Assembly (NCBI GenBank): GCA_045862995.1 | Contig: BTVX01000001.1 | Coordinates: forward strand, 248,001 to 312,000 | Direction of reading: 5' to 3' | Length of the DNA: 64,000 nucleotides | DNA from: UBA2387 sp019454665 | GTDB lineage: Bacteria; Armatimonadota; Fimbriimonadia; Fimbriimonadales; Fimbriimonadaceae | Part shown: in pieces, positions 51,981 through 59,099 of the stretch | How positions within the stretch are numbered: position 1 is the first letter of the stretch | Layout of the letters: each line of letters starts with the position of its first letter | The notes under the pieces: generated by a model | The model's database searches: none | What the model saw: the letters and a program-made list of their open reading frames with translations, nothing else | What the model was told of the DNA's origin: nothing | Program-made: the position numbers and the translations under genes

Positions 51981-52724
51981 CTAGCCCGCCCCCGCCGCCT
52001 TCATCGCCAGTTTGACCGCTGCAAACACCAGCACCACGGCCAACACCTGACGCAACGCGCCCAACCCGAGCTTGCGCGTGCCCAGCCAAGAACCGACCAG
52101 CGACCCCGCGACTGCGGAGGCCACGAGGCCGCCATCGTGGGGCTGGAGCATCGCCAAATCTCCCGACCGAGGGATCAGGCCCGCCGCCGAGTTGACCACG
52201 ATGAACGCCGCGGAAGCCGCCCCCGCCCGCTTGGCATTCGCCCAGCCGGTCAGGATCAGCACCGGGCTGAGGAAGATGCCCCCGCCGACGCCGACGATGC
52301 CCGAGGCGAACCCCATGACGCCACCCATCCCGAGCCGCGCCCCCATGCCAGGAAGCGGCCGCGGCTCGCGAGCGCGATCGGGAAGGACCAGCCGCCACGC
52401 AGCCAAGACCAAGACCACGGCCACCGCCCAGTAGTACGCACCAGGCGGCAGCTTGAGCGAGGCGCCGACGAACGCCAAGGGGATGGAGGCGACGGCGAAC
52501 GGCCAAACCAACCCGAGGTCGAAGTGCTTGGCCGAGCGGTATGCGACAAACGAGACTCCGGCCACCAGCACGTTGGTCACCAGAGCCAGAACCGCCACCT
52601 CGCGGCTGGCCAAGGCCGTGAACGAGAGCACCGCCAGATAGCCGCTAGCGCCGCCGTGACCCACCGACGAGTACAACACGGCCACCACGAACAGCGCGGG
52701 GTACAGCCAGGCGTCGAGAATCAC
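51981..52724 (-). CDS. TauE/SafE family sulfite/anion exporter
   Basis: A 247-residue membrane protein with eight helices and the TauE pattern: LFVVAVLYSSVGHGGASGYLAVLSF in the first repeat and GFASGIVGVGGGIFLSPVLIL in the second (shown in part). Family members move sulfite, sulfonates or other small anions. It ends the molybdenum-cofactor operon (GTG overlaps the fusion gene stop by 4 nt), so a link with sulfur carried for molybdopterin thiocarboxylate chemistry is possible but unproven. Confidence 0.85.
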   Translation of the reverse strand: MILDAWLYPALFVVAVLYSSVGHGGASGYLAVLSFTALASREVAVLALVTNVLVAGVSFVAYRSAKHFDLGLVWPFAVASIPLAFVGASLKLPPGAYYWAVAVVLVLAAWRLVLPDRAREPRPLPGMGARLGMGGVMGFASGIVGVGGGIFLSPVLILTGWANAKRAGAASAAFIVVNSAAGLIPRSGDLAMLQPHDGGLVASAVAGSLVGSWLGTRKLGLGALRQVLAVVLVFAAVKLAMKAAGAG

Positions 52725-54163
52725 CCTCCGAGCGCCCTCCGCAAGCCGACTTCCCCGTGTTCGAGCGACCACGCCTGGATGCCCCGACGGCGCGCCTTGC
52801 GGACCACGTCCACGCTGGAGATGCCCCGGTCGCACACGACCAGGTAGCGGCGGCTCGATCCCGCACCGGGGAGATCGCTTTCGGTGAGGCGCGGCCAATC
52901 CAGTGGAAACTCGATACGAGGCTCCTGACGCAAGTCCACGAGCGCCCACTCGCCGACGGCGAGCGCGGGATCGCCCCACTTCAGCGCGATCGGCTCCGAG
53001 CGGGCCAACGACGCAGGCGACGAGCAAACCGCGCAACCGGGGTCTTTGACCCGCTGCACGCTTTGCGCCTCCATGCGGAGCAGATCAATCAACCACAGAC
53101 GACCGCCCAGCGTGTCGCCCCAACCTGTGAGCCGCTTGATCGCTTCGGTCGCCATGAACACACCCAGCACCCCGGGCACAAAACCCAACACGCCGACCTC
53201 GGCACACGAACGGGTCTCTTGCGAGGCCGTCGGCCAAAGACACCGAAGGCAGCCGCCCTCCGAGTTGGGGTCCACGGAGAGCACCCAGCCCTCCATGCGG
53301 TGGATGCCCGCCACCACAAGCGGCACACCCAGGGCCACGCACGCCTCATTGGCCGCGTCCTTGGTCGCCAGGTTGTCGGAGCAGTCCAGCACCAGGTCGC
53401 ACCCCGCCATCAGGCGCTCGGCGTTGGAGGCGTCGAAGCGCACGGTGTGGGACTCGGCTCGCACGTAGGGGTTGAGGGCGGCGACGGCTTCGGCGGCGAG
53501 GTCGGCCTTCATGCGGCCGATGTCGGCCGCGCGGAAGAGGGGCTGGCGGTGGAGGTTGTCGCCCGCCAGCACGTCGTGATCGGCGACCAAGATCGTCCCC
53601 ACGCCGCAAGAAGCCAAGTAGGTGATCGCAGGGCACCCGAGGCCACCCGCGCCGATGACCAGCACCCGCGCGCGCCGCAGCCGATCCTGCCCCTCCAGAC
53701 CGACTTCGGGGAGCCGCGTCTGCGCCTGATAGTACGCCTCTTCGGTCAGCGCTTCGGGCGCGGCCGACCACGCGTGGACCCACTCCTCGACCCCGTCGGC
53801 GTACCGCTCTCGCTTCCAGATGGGCACGCGGCGCTTGACCTCGTCAATGATGAACTCGCACGCGCGAAACGCTTCCCTCCGGTGGCCGGCGGCGACTTCG
53901 ATCAGGATGGCGGCATCGCCGACGTTCAGCGAACCGATGCGGTGGATGCAACGCGCCTCCAGCACGCCGAACCGCTCGATGGCCTCTCGGACGACCTTGT
54001 CACCCTCGGCGAGAGCCATGGCGTCGAACGCCTCGTAGTCCAGGCCTTCCACGGCTTTGCCCACGTGGTGGTTGCGGACGCGCCCCACGAACGAGACGTA
54101 GCCGCCCGCATCGGGCCGGGCCAGCGGTTCGGGTTCGAGCGGTTCGCGTTGGAGGAAGAACAT
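52721..54163 (-). CDS. Fusion protein MoaE - MoeB/ThiF - rhodanese
   Basis: A 480-residue three-part protein. Residues 1-125 are MoaE (molybdopterin synthase large subunit): FVGRVRNHHVGKAVEGLDYEAF, AAILIEVAAGHRREAFRACEF and catalytic lysines in DEVKRRVPIWKRERY. About 140-375 are a MoeB/ThiF adenylating enzyme: ATP loop VIGAGGLGCPAITYLASCGVG, GDNLHRQPLFRAADIGRMKAD, and Zn pairs CLRC and CAVC. About 390-480 are a rhodanese-like domain with loop CDRGISS. It can activate MoaD, sulfurate it and transfer sulfur to precursor Z in one chain. Follows moaD by 5 nt. Confidence 0.9.
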   Translation of the reverse strand: MFFLQREPLEPEPLARPDAGGYVSFVGRVRNHHVGKAVEGLDYEAFDAMALAEGDKVVREAIERFGVLEARCIHRIGSLNVGDAAILIEVAAGHRREAFRACEFIIDEVKRRVPIWKRERYADGVEEWVHAWSAAPEALTEEAYYQAQTRLPEVGLEGQDRLRRARVLVIGAGGLGCPAITYLASCGVGTILVADHDVLAGDNLHRQPLFRAADIGRMKADLAAEAVAALNPYVRAESHTVRFDASNAERLMAGCDLVLDCSDNLATKDAANEACVALGVPLVVAGIHRMEGWVLSVDPNSEGGCLRCLWPTASQETRSCAEVGVLGFVPGVLGVFMATEAIKRLTGWGDTLGGRLWLIDLLRMEAQSVQRVKDPGCAVCSSPASLARSEPIALKWGDPALAVGEWALVDLRQEPRIEFPLDWPRLTESDLPGAGSSRRYLVVCDRGISSVDVVRKARRRGIQAWSLEHGEVGLRRALGG

Positions 54164-54168
54164 CGGCG

Positions 54169-54414
54169 TCAGCCCCCGGCCACCGGCGGCAGAAACACGA
54201 TGCGGTCGCCGTCCTCGATGGCCCGGTCCCAACCGGCGACGGCTTCGTTGACGGCAGGCCGGACCTGGGCTGCGCTCAGCGTGAAGCCGTGCTCTCGCGC
54301 CAGGGCGTCGTAAAGGTCGCGGAGCGTGGCGCCTTGGGTCGTCAGCGTCTCGCGGTCGGCGCCGCGTTGTTCGCGAAGGACGGCGAAGTACTGCAAGTGA
54401 ACGGTCTTATCCAT
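54169..54414 (-). CDS. moaD: Molybdopterin synthase sulfur carrier subunit
   Basis: An 81-residue beta-grasp protein ending PPVAGG; the terminal Gly-Gly is adenylated and thiocarboxylated to carry sulfur. LQYFAVLREQRGADRETLTT and GDRIVFLPPVAGG are typical. It lies between moeA (8-nt overlap) and the moaE-moeB fusion that activates it. Confidence 0.93.
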   Translation of the reverse strand: MDKTVHLQYFAVLREQRGADRETLTTQGATLRDLYDALAREHGFTLSAAQVRPAVNEAVAGWDRAIEDGDRIVFLPPVAGG

Positions 54415-55603
54415 CGAACCACTCCAATCGCATGGCACGAACCGGCTCGCCCGGGGAGACGTCGCCTCGACCGGCTTCGATGCGAGCCATCGCATTCGCG
54501 GCGACCAGGCCGCCAAGCATGTGCGAGCCGCGTGCCGCGAACGGTCGAACCCCATCCCCCTCAGACGCAACCGGGACGAACTCCAGTCGGTCGGGCCGGT
54601 GACGGATCGCCTCCTGAGCGGTTGCTTCGAGCCACACGTCTTCGGGGAGGCCCAGCGCCTTGCGCACGAAGGGCCGGACGAACACGCACCAGCACACCAT
54701 CGTCGAGAGCGGATTGCCGGGGAGACCGAACGCCACCTGATCGCCTCGGCGGTAGAAGGCGACCGGCTTTCCGGGCTTCATCCTGACACCCCAGAACACT
54801 CGCTCGAAACCAGCTTCCCCAAAGGCGGCATGGGTGTGGTCGTGATCGCCGACCGAGACGCCGCCGGTCGCGATGACGACGTCGCAATGCTCGGCCAAAG
54901 CCCGGATGGCCTCGGCAGTCGCTGTCAGGTCCTCCGGAACCCGCGCAACCAAAGGCTCGCCCAGGCCCATCGCCAGTGTAGCAGCGGCAAGCCCGGTCCC
55001 GTTCGATTCGTAGATTCCACCCGGTGGAAGCGGCCGACCTGGCTCGACCAGTTCGCTTCCCGTGACGACGATGCCGAGTTGGAGTTGGCCCGCTACAGCG
55101 ACCTCGACATTGCCGCTAGCGGCGGCCGCTGCGGCCACGGCCGGGCTCAAGCGTCTGCCGCTGGGCGATATCTCGGCTCCACATCTCAGTTCCTCGCCCT
55201 TCCGCCGAACGTGCAGGCCCAGCGAGAGCGGTCCCACAAGGTTTGCTCGGCCCTCTCCGAGCTCGACGTCCTCCTGCATCGCCACCGCTCCGGTTTCGGG
55301 TGGGAGCACTGCTCCGGTGAACACGCGGAGCGCCACACCTGGCAACCAAGAGCCAATCAGCGGCTGGCCCGCGCGCAGTTCCCGCCCAACGATGAACGAC
55401 GTGTGGTCCAGGTCCTGAAGGCGGATCGCGTAGCCATCCACCGCGCTGTTGTCGAAGGCCGGAAGGTCGCACTGCGACGTAACCGGCTCGGCAAGGGTTC
55501 GTCCCAACGCATCAAGCAACGGCAATCGGCGCGAGGGACGCGGGCGGGCGTGTTCCAGCACGATGGCCAGCGCGCCGTCATAGTCGAGGAGGTCCTGGCT
55601 CAA
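54407..55603 (-). CDS. moeA: Molybdopterin molybdenumtransferase
   Basis: A 398-residue MoeA: N-terminal PAFDNSAVDGYAIRLQDL, GAVLPPETGAVAMQEDVELG and the catalytic domain VVTGSELVEPGRPLPPGGIYESNG, VIATGGVSVGDHDHTH, GVRMKPGKPVAFYRRGDQ and FGLPGNPLSTMVCWCVFVRP. It inserts molybdate into adenylated molybdopterin. The TTG at 55603 (LSQDLLDYDGALAIVLEHA) overlaps the stop of the upstream moaC-moaB gene by 4 nt and gives the normal length; the reading to 55909 lies over that gene. Confidence 0.93.
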   Translation of the reverse strand: MSQDLLDYDGALAIVLEHARPRPSRRLPLLDALGRTLAEPVTSQCDLPAFDNSAVDGYAIRLQDLDHTSFIVGRELRAGQPLIGSWLPGVALRVFTGAVLPPETGAVAMQEDVELGEGRANLVGPLSLGLHVRRKGEELRCGAEISPSGRRLSPAVAAAAAASGNVEVAVAGQLQLGIVVTGSELVEPGRPLPPGGIYESNGTGLAAATLAMGLGEPLVARVPEDLTATAEAIRALAEHCDVVIATGGVSVGDHDHTHAAFGEAGFERVFWGVRMKPGKPVAFYRRGDQVAFGLPGNPLSTMVCWCVFVRPFVRKALGLPEDVWLEATAQEAIRHRPDRLEFVPVASEGDGVRPFAARGSHMLGGLVAANAMARIEAGRGDVSPGEPVRAMRLEWFDG

Positions 55604-56502
55604 GGCTCGTGGCTCCCGCCACGCACCATGTCCAACGCGTGCAGCAGATACGGGAACAGGGCGGCAACGCCATCGCGCACGGCGCCCGGCGAGCCGGGCA
55701 GGGCCACCACGACGCACGGGCCCAGCATGCCCACCACCGAGCGCGAAAACATGGCCGTGGGCAAACGCCGCTGGCCGTAGGCGCGCAAGTGCTCCTCGAC
55801 GCCCATCAGGCGGCAATCCAAGAGCGGCGCGATGGCCTCGGGCGTGGTGTCGCGCGGCCCGATGCCCGTGCCGCCCGTGACGAACACGAAGTCCGCATCC
55901 ATCGCCCACTTCTCGACGAACGCGGCGACGAGGTTCATCTCGTCGGGGGCGACCTCGCGTGCGACAACGGAGACTCCTTCGGCTTCCAGGAGTTCCGCGA
56001 GCAGGACACCCGAGACGTCTTCGCGCTCGCCCCGCGACGACCGGTCGGAGGCGACCAGCACCGCAGCCCGCGCGCCGCCGGGTCGTGGAAACGCCGACTT
56101 CCCTCCCGTCTTGTTGAGCAGCGTGATCGCCTCGATTTCCATGGCGTCGTCCACGGGTTTAAGCAGATCGTAGAGGTTCAGGGCGGCGACGGCCGCACCG
56201 GTCAGAGCCTCCATTTCCACGCCGGTCCGGTCTATGGCGACCACCGTGACCACGGCCTCGATCCGGTCGTCTCCGATCTCGAAGTCCACGGCCACCCAAT
56301 CGAGCGGCACCGAGTGGCAGTAAGGAAGCAGATTGGGCGTGTTCTTGGCGGCCAAAATGGCCGCAGTCCGCGCGACGGGCAGCGGATCGCCTTTGGGAGC
56401 GCGGTTCTCCCGGATCAAGGTGACCGTCTCCGGTGAGACGCGGATCACCGAACGGGCCACTGCGGTGCGCCGGGACGAAACCTTGGCCGAAACGTCCCTC
56501 AT
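55600..56502 (-). CDS. Bifunctional MoaC-MoaB molybdenum cofactor protein
   Basis: A 300-residue fusion. Residues 1-145 are MoaC (cyclic pyranopterin synthase step 2): AAKNTPNLLPYCHSVPL, EAVVTVVAIDRTGVEMEALTG and LYDLLKPVDDAMEIEAI. Residues 146-300 are MoaB/MogA, which adenylates molybdopterin: AAVLVASDRSSRGEREDVSG, FVFVTGGTGIGPRDTTPEA and VVVALPGSPGAVRDG. Such MoaC-MoaB fusions are known in some bacteria. It overlaps the moaA stop by 1 nt (TGATG) and moeA follows with a 4-nt overlap. Confidence 0.92.
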   Translation of the reverse strand: MRDVSAKVSSRRTAVARSVIRVSPETVTLIRENRAPKGDPLPVARTAAILAAKNTPNLLPYCHSVPLDWVAVDFEIGDDRIEAVVTVVAIDRTGVEMEALTGAAVAALNLYDLLKPVDDAMEIEAITLLNKTGGKSAFPRPGGARAAVLVASDRSSRGEREDVSGVLLAELLEAEGVSVVAREVAPDEMNLVAAFVEKWAMDADFVFVTGGTGIGPRDTTPEAIAPLLDCRLMGVEEHLRAYGQRRLPTAMFSRSVVGMLGPCVVVALPGSPGAVRDGVAALFPYLLHALDMVRGGSHEP

Positions 56503-57518
56503 CAGCCCCCGATCTCCACCATCGAAAGATCGTTACGAGTCAACAGGTCCTCCATGGGCGGGTGCGCCGCCCACTTGCCCGCCAAGCTGTGTCGCACCAC
56601 GGCAGCGAGTTCCTCGTCCCCAGCCCCATTGCGCATGGCGTCGCGGAGGTTGCCATCGGCTTTCAGGAACAGGCACGACTTCACTTGGCCGTCTGCCGTC
56701 AGGCGGATCCGGTTGCAGCCGGAGCAGAAACTGCGGGTCATCGAAGCCACAAAGGCCAGTTTGGAGCGTCCGCCGAGCGCCTCGTAATCCTTGCCCACAG
56801 CGGTCGGCTCCTGCCCAACGGGTCTCACTTCGAGAGGCGCCAGATCTTCGAGCATCTTGGCCATGGGGTACAGCCCGCCCTTGGACCAGCCATTGCCCTG
56901 AAACGGCATGAACTCGATGAAGCGCGCTTGGATCGGCCGATCCGCCACGAACCGCACAAAGTCCTGAAGTTCGTCCTCGTTGACGCCCGCCATGACGACC
57001 ACGTTCAGCTTCAGGGGTGCGAAACCCGCCGCGAGTGCGGCCTCGATCCCTTCCAACACGGTTTCAAGGCCGTCCCTGCGCGTGAGTTCGATGAAGCGGT
57101 CGCGGCGAAGGCTGTCCAGACTCACGTTCAGGCCGGTCAGTCCCGCCTTGCGATACGCCGCCGCGTGATGACGCAGCGTGGTGCCGTTGGTGGTCATCCA
57201 AAGTTGTTCGACGCCCTCGATGGCGGAAAGTCGCCCGATGAGTTCCGTCAGGCCCCGCCGCACCGTAGGCTCGCCACCCGTGAGCCTCACCTTTCGCACA
57301 CCCCCGCGCACGAACAGGCGGACGGCCCGCTCGATCTCCTCGAACGTGAGGATCTCCTCGCGCTCGCGCCACGGGATGCCTTCGGGCGGCATGCAGTAGA
57401 CGCACCGGAAGTTGCAGCGGTCCGTGAGCGAGACGCGCAAGTAGGTGTGCGCCCTCCCATGGGCGTCCATCCACGGCAACCGCGCGGGACGGTCTTCAAG
57501 GCGGCTGAGGGTCGTCAA
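56502..57518 (-). CDS. moaA: GTP 3',8-cyclase
   Basis: A 338-residue radical-SAM enzyme. The first FeS cluster is DRCNFRCVYCMPPEG (Cys 35, 39, 42), SAM and GTP residues lie in VRLTGGEPTVRRGL, and the second cluster is SFCSGCNRIRLTADGQVKSC near the C-terminus; the terminal Gly-Gly (EIGG) is the essential tail. It makes the cyclic GTP precursor of molybdopterin with MoaC. The TTG at 57518 follows GGAGA at 6 nt. The promoter region carries two copies of a 12-bp repeat, each containing a possible -10 box. Confidence 0.95.
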   Translation of the reverse strand: MTTLSRLEDRPARLPWMDAHGRAHTYLRVSLTDRCNFRCVYCMPPEGIPWREREEILTFEEIERAVRLFVRGGVRKVRLTGGEPTVRRGLTELIGRLSAIEGVEQLWMTTNGTTLRHHAAAYRKAGLTGLNVSLDSLRRDRFIELTRRDGLETVLEGIEAALAAGFAPLKLNVVVMAGVNEDELQDFVRFVADRPIQARFIEFMPFQGNGWSKGGLYPMAKMLEDLAPLEVRPVGQEPTAVGKDYEALGGRSKLAFVASMTRSFCSGCNRIRLTADGQVKSCLFLKADGNLRDAMRNGAGDEELAAVVRHSLAGKWAAHPPMEDLLTRNDLSMVEIGG

Positions 57519-57526
57519 CGCTTCTC

Positions 57527-57550
57527 CATAGTATCCGACATAGTATCCGA
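57527..57550. repeat. 12-bp tandem repeat in the moaA promoter region
   Basis: Two perfect copies of CATAGTATCCGA (57527-57538 and 57539-57550). On the moaA strand each reads TCGGATACTATG and contains TACTAT, a -10-like box. The first copy sits about 10 bp upstream of the moaA Shine-Dalgarno region, so transcription could start from either copy. Confidence 0.9.
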
Positions 57551-57567
57551 CGAAATTGGTCCCGGAC

Positions 57568-57583
57568 TATGATAAACATCATA
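57568..57583. promoter_or_regulatory. FNR/CRP-type operator (TATGAT-AAAC-ATCATA)
   Basis: A perfect 6-bp inverted repeat with a 4-nt centre whose core TGAT-N4-ATCA matches the FNR/DNR consensus TTGAT-N4-ATCAA. Its centre (57575.5) is 40.5 bp upstream of the GTG of narK, the class II activator position if narK is leaderless. It lies 57 bp upstream of moaA on the other strand, so it may regulate both. Confidence 0.75.
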
Positions 57584-57603
57584 TCGCCCTCCGTGCAGAG
57601 CCC

Positions 57604-57609
57604 CAGAAT
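57604..57609 (+). promoter_or_regulatory. -10 box (CAGAAT) of narK, leaderless
   Basis: CAGAAT ends 6 nt before the GTG at 57616. Together with the palindrome centred at about -40.5 it forms a typical class II FNR-dependent promoter with no need for a -35 box. Confidence 0.6.
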
Positions 57610-57615
57610 GACATC

Positions 57616-59091
57616 GTGACTCAGGATCCCAAAGCCAACCGCATCCTCCTGCTGAACACGCTCGCCTTCACGGTGTGTTTCGCCGTGTGGACGATGTACG
57701 GCGTGTTGGTCACGTTCCTGGCGGACAACCGCGTGATGGACCTCGACAAGGCCCAGATCGGTTGGCTCATCGGCGTCCCGATCCTCACTGGTTCGCTTTT
57801 CAGGCTGCCGGTGGGGATGCTCACCGACCACTTTGGCGGCAGACCGGTCTACGCGGGCGTGATGTTCTTCGCAGCCGCCTCCACGACTCTGGTCAGCTTT
57901 GCGAGCGACTTCTGGAGCCTGCTGTTCGCAGGACTGATGTTTGGGACGAGCGGCTCGGCCTTTGCCGTCGGCATCGCCTACTCTTCGATCTGGTTCCCGC
58001 GCGAAAAGCAGGGCACGGCTCTCGGCATCTTCGGCGTCGGCAACGCCGGCGCGGCGCTGACCACGCTGGGGGCCCCGACCCTTCTGGCGCGGCTCACCGA
58101 GAACGGGACCGCGCTCGACGGCTGGCGCAAGTTGCCCCTCGTCTACGCGGCCGCCCTTGGCCTCATGGCCGTGATCTTCCTGATCTTCACCGAGAACAAG
58201 TTCATCCCGGAAGCCCACCGAAAGACGTGGAAGGCGTCCCTGGCTCCGCTCAAGCAGATGCGCGTCTGGCGCTTCGGGGCCTATTACTTCCTCGTGTTCG
58301 GCGCGTTCGTCGCTCTGGCCCAATGGCTGGTGCCCTACTACCTCAACGTCTACGGGCTCAGCTTGGCCATGGCGGGCATGTTGGCCTCGGTGTTCAGCCT
58401 CCCGTCCGGCGTCATCCGGGCTCTGGGCGGGTGGGCTTCCGACAAGTTCGGCGCGCGCACGACGATGTACTGGGTGCTGAGCACGTGCGCCGTCTTCTTC
58501 CTGCTGCTCATCGCGCCGCGCATGGACTTGACGTCTCCGGGCGAGGGCATCATGGCCGACCGTGCGGGCACCGTGCGTTCGGTCGCCAAGGACGCCATCA
58601 TCGTTGACGACACCACCTACCGTCTGCGTCCAGCCCCCGTGCGGGAACGCAACCGCGAGCCCGAGGGCACGTTGGTGTGGCCGACGTTCCGATCGTGGCA
58701 GGAACCGACCGTCGTCGTGGGCCAGACCGTCAAGAAGAAGGAGATTCTCGCGCGCGGCATCACGCACGTGTACTTCCAAGCCAACGTGTGGGTGTTCACC
58801 GCTCTGGTCTTCCTCGCCGGAATCATGATGGGCGTCGGCAAGGCGGCGGTCTACAAGCACATCCCCGAGTACTTCCCCCAGGACGTCGGCGTCGTCGGCG
58901 GGCTGGTGGGCGTCATCGGCGGACTCGGCGGCTTCTTCTGCCCCATCATCTTTGGATACCTCCTTCGTTGGTCTGGCCTTTGGACCAGTTGCTGGCTGCT
59001 GCTCGCACTCATCAGCATCGGCTGTCTGGTCTGGATGCACCTCGTCATTCTGCGGATGGGCAAGCGCCAGGACGCCTCCGCCTCACGTTAG
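57616..59091 (+). CDS. narK: NarK-type nitrate/nitrite MFS transporter with a soluble insertion
   Basis: A 491-residue MFS transporter with 12 helices. The nitrate signature lies in GLMFGTSGSAFAVGIAYSSIWFPREKQGTALGIFG (shown in part: AVGIAYSSIWFPREK) and GVGKAAVYKHIPEYFPQDVG near the C-terminus. Residues about 305-388 are a soluble insertion between two helices (TVRSVAKDAIIVDDTTYRL, VVVGQTVKKKEILARGI), absent from canonical NarK. It is followed 8 nt later by a second NarK. GTG 57616 is chosen because the -10 and FNR boxes fall at ideal distances; the longer frame to 57556 would start upstream of the operator. Confidence 0.88.
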   Translation: MTQDPKANRILLLNTLAFTVCFAVWTMYGVLVTFLADNRVMDLDKAQIGWLIGVPILTGSLFRLPVGMLTDHFGGRPVYAGVMFFAAASTTLVSFASDFWSLLFAGLMFGTSGSAFAVGIAYSSIWFPREKQGTALGIFGVGNAGAALTTLGAPTLLARLTENGTALDGWRKLPLVYAAALGLMAVIFLIFTENKFIPEAHRKTWKASLAPLKQMRVWRFGAYYFLVFGAFVALAQWLVPYYLNVYGLSLAMAGMLASVFSLPSGVIRALGGWASDKFGARTTMYWVLSTCAVFFLLLIAPRMDLTSPGEGIMADRAGTVRSVAKDAIIVDDTTYRLRPAPVRERNREPEGTLVWPTFRSWQEPTVVVGQTVKKKEILARGITHVYFQANVWVFTALVFLAGIMMGVGKAAVYKHIPEYFPQDVGVVGGLVGVIGGLGGFFCPIIFGYLLRWSGLWTSCWLLLALISIGCLVWMHLVILRMGKRQDASASR

Positions 59092-59099
59092 GAACCCCC

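Noticed and set aside
57496..59040. 514-residue minus-strand open frame
   Set aside because: Antisense shadow of narK; Asp/Glu/His/Arg-rich composition typical of GC-rich antisense frames.
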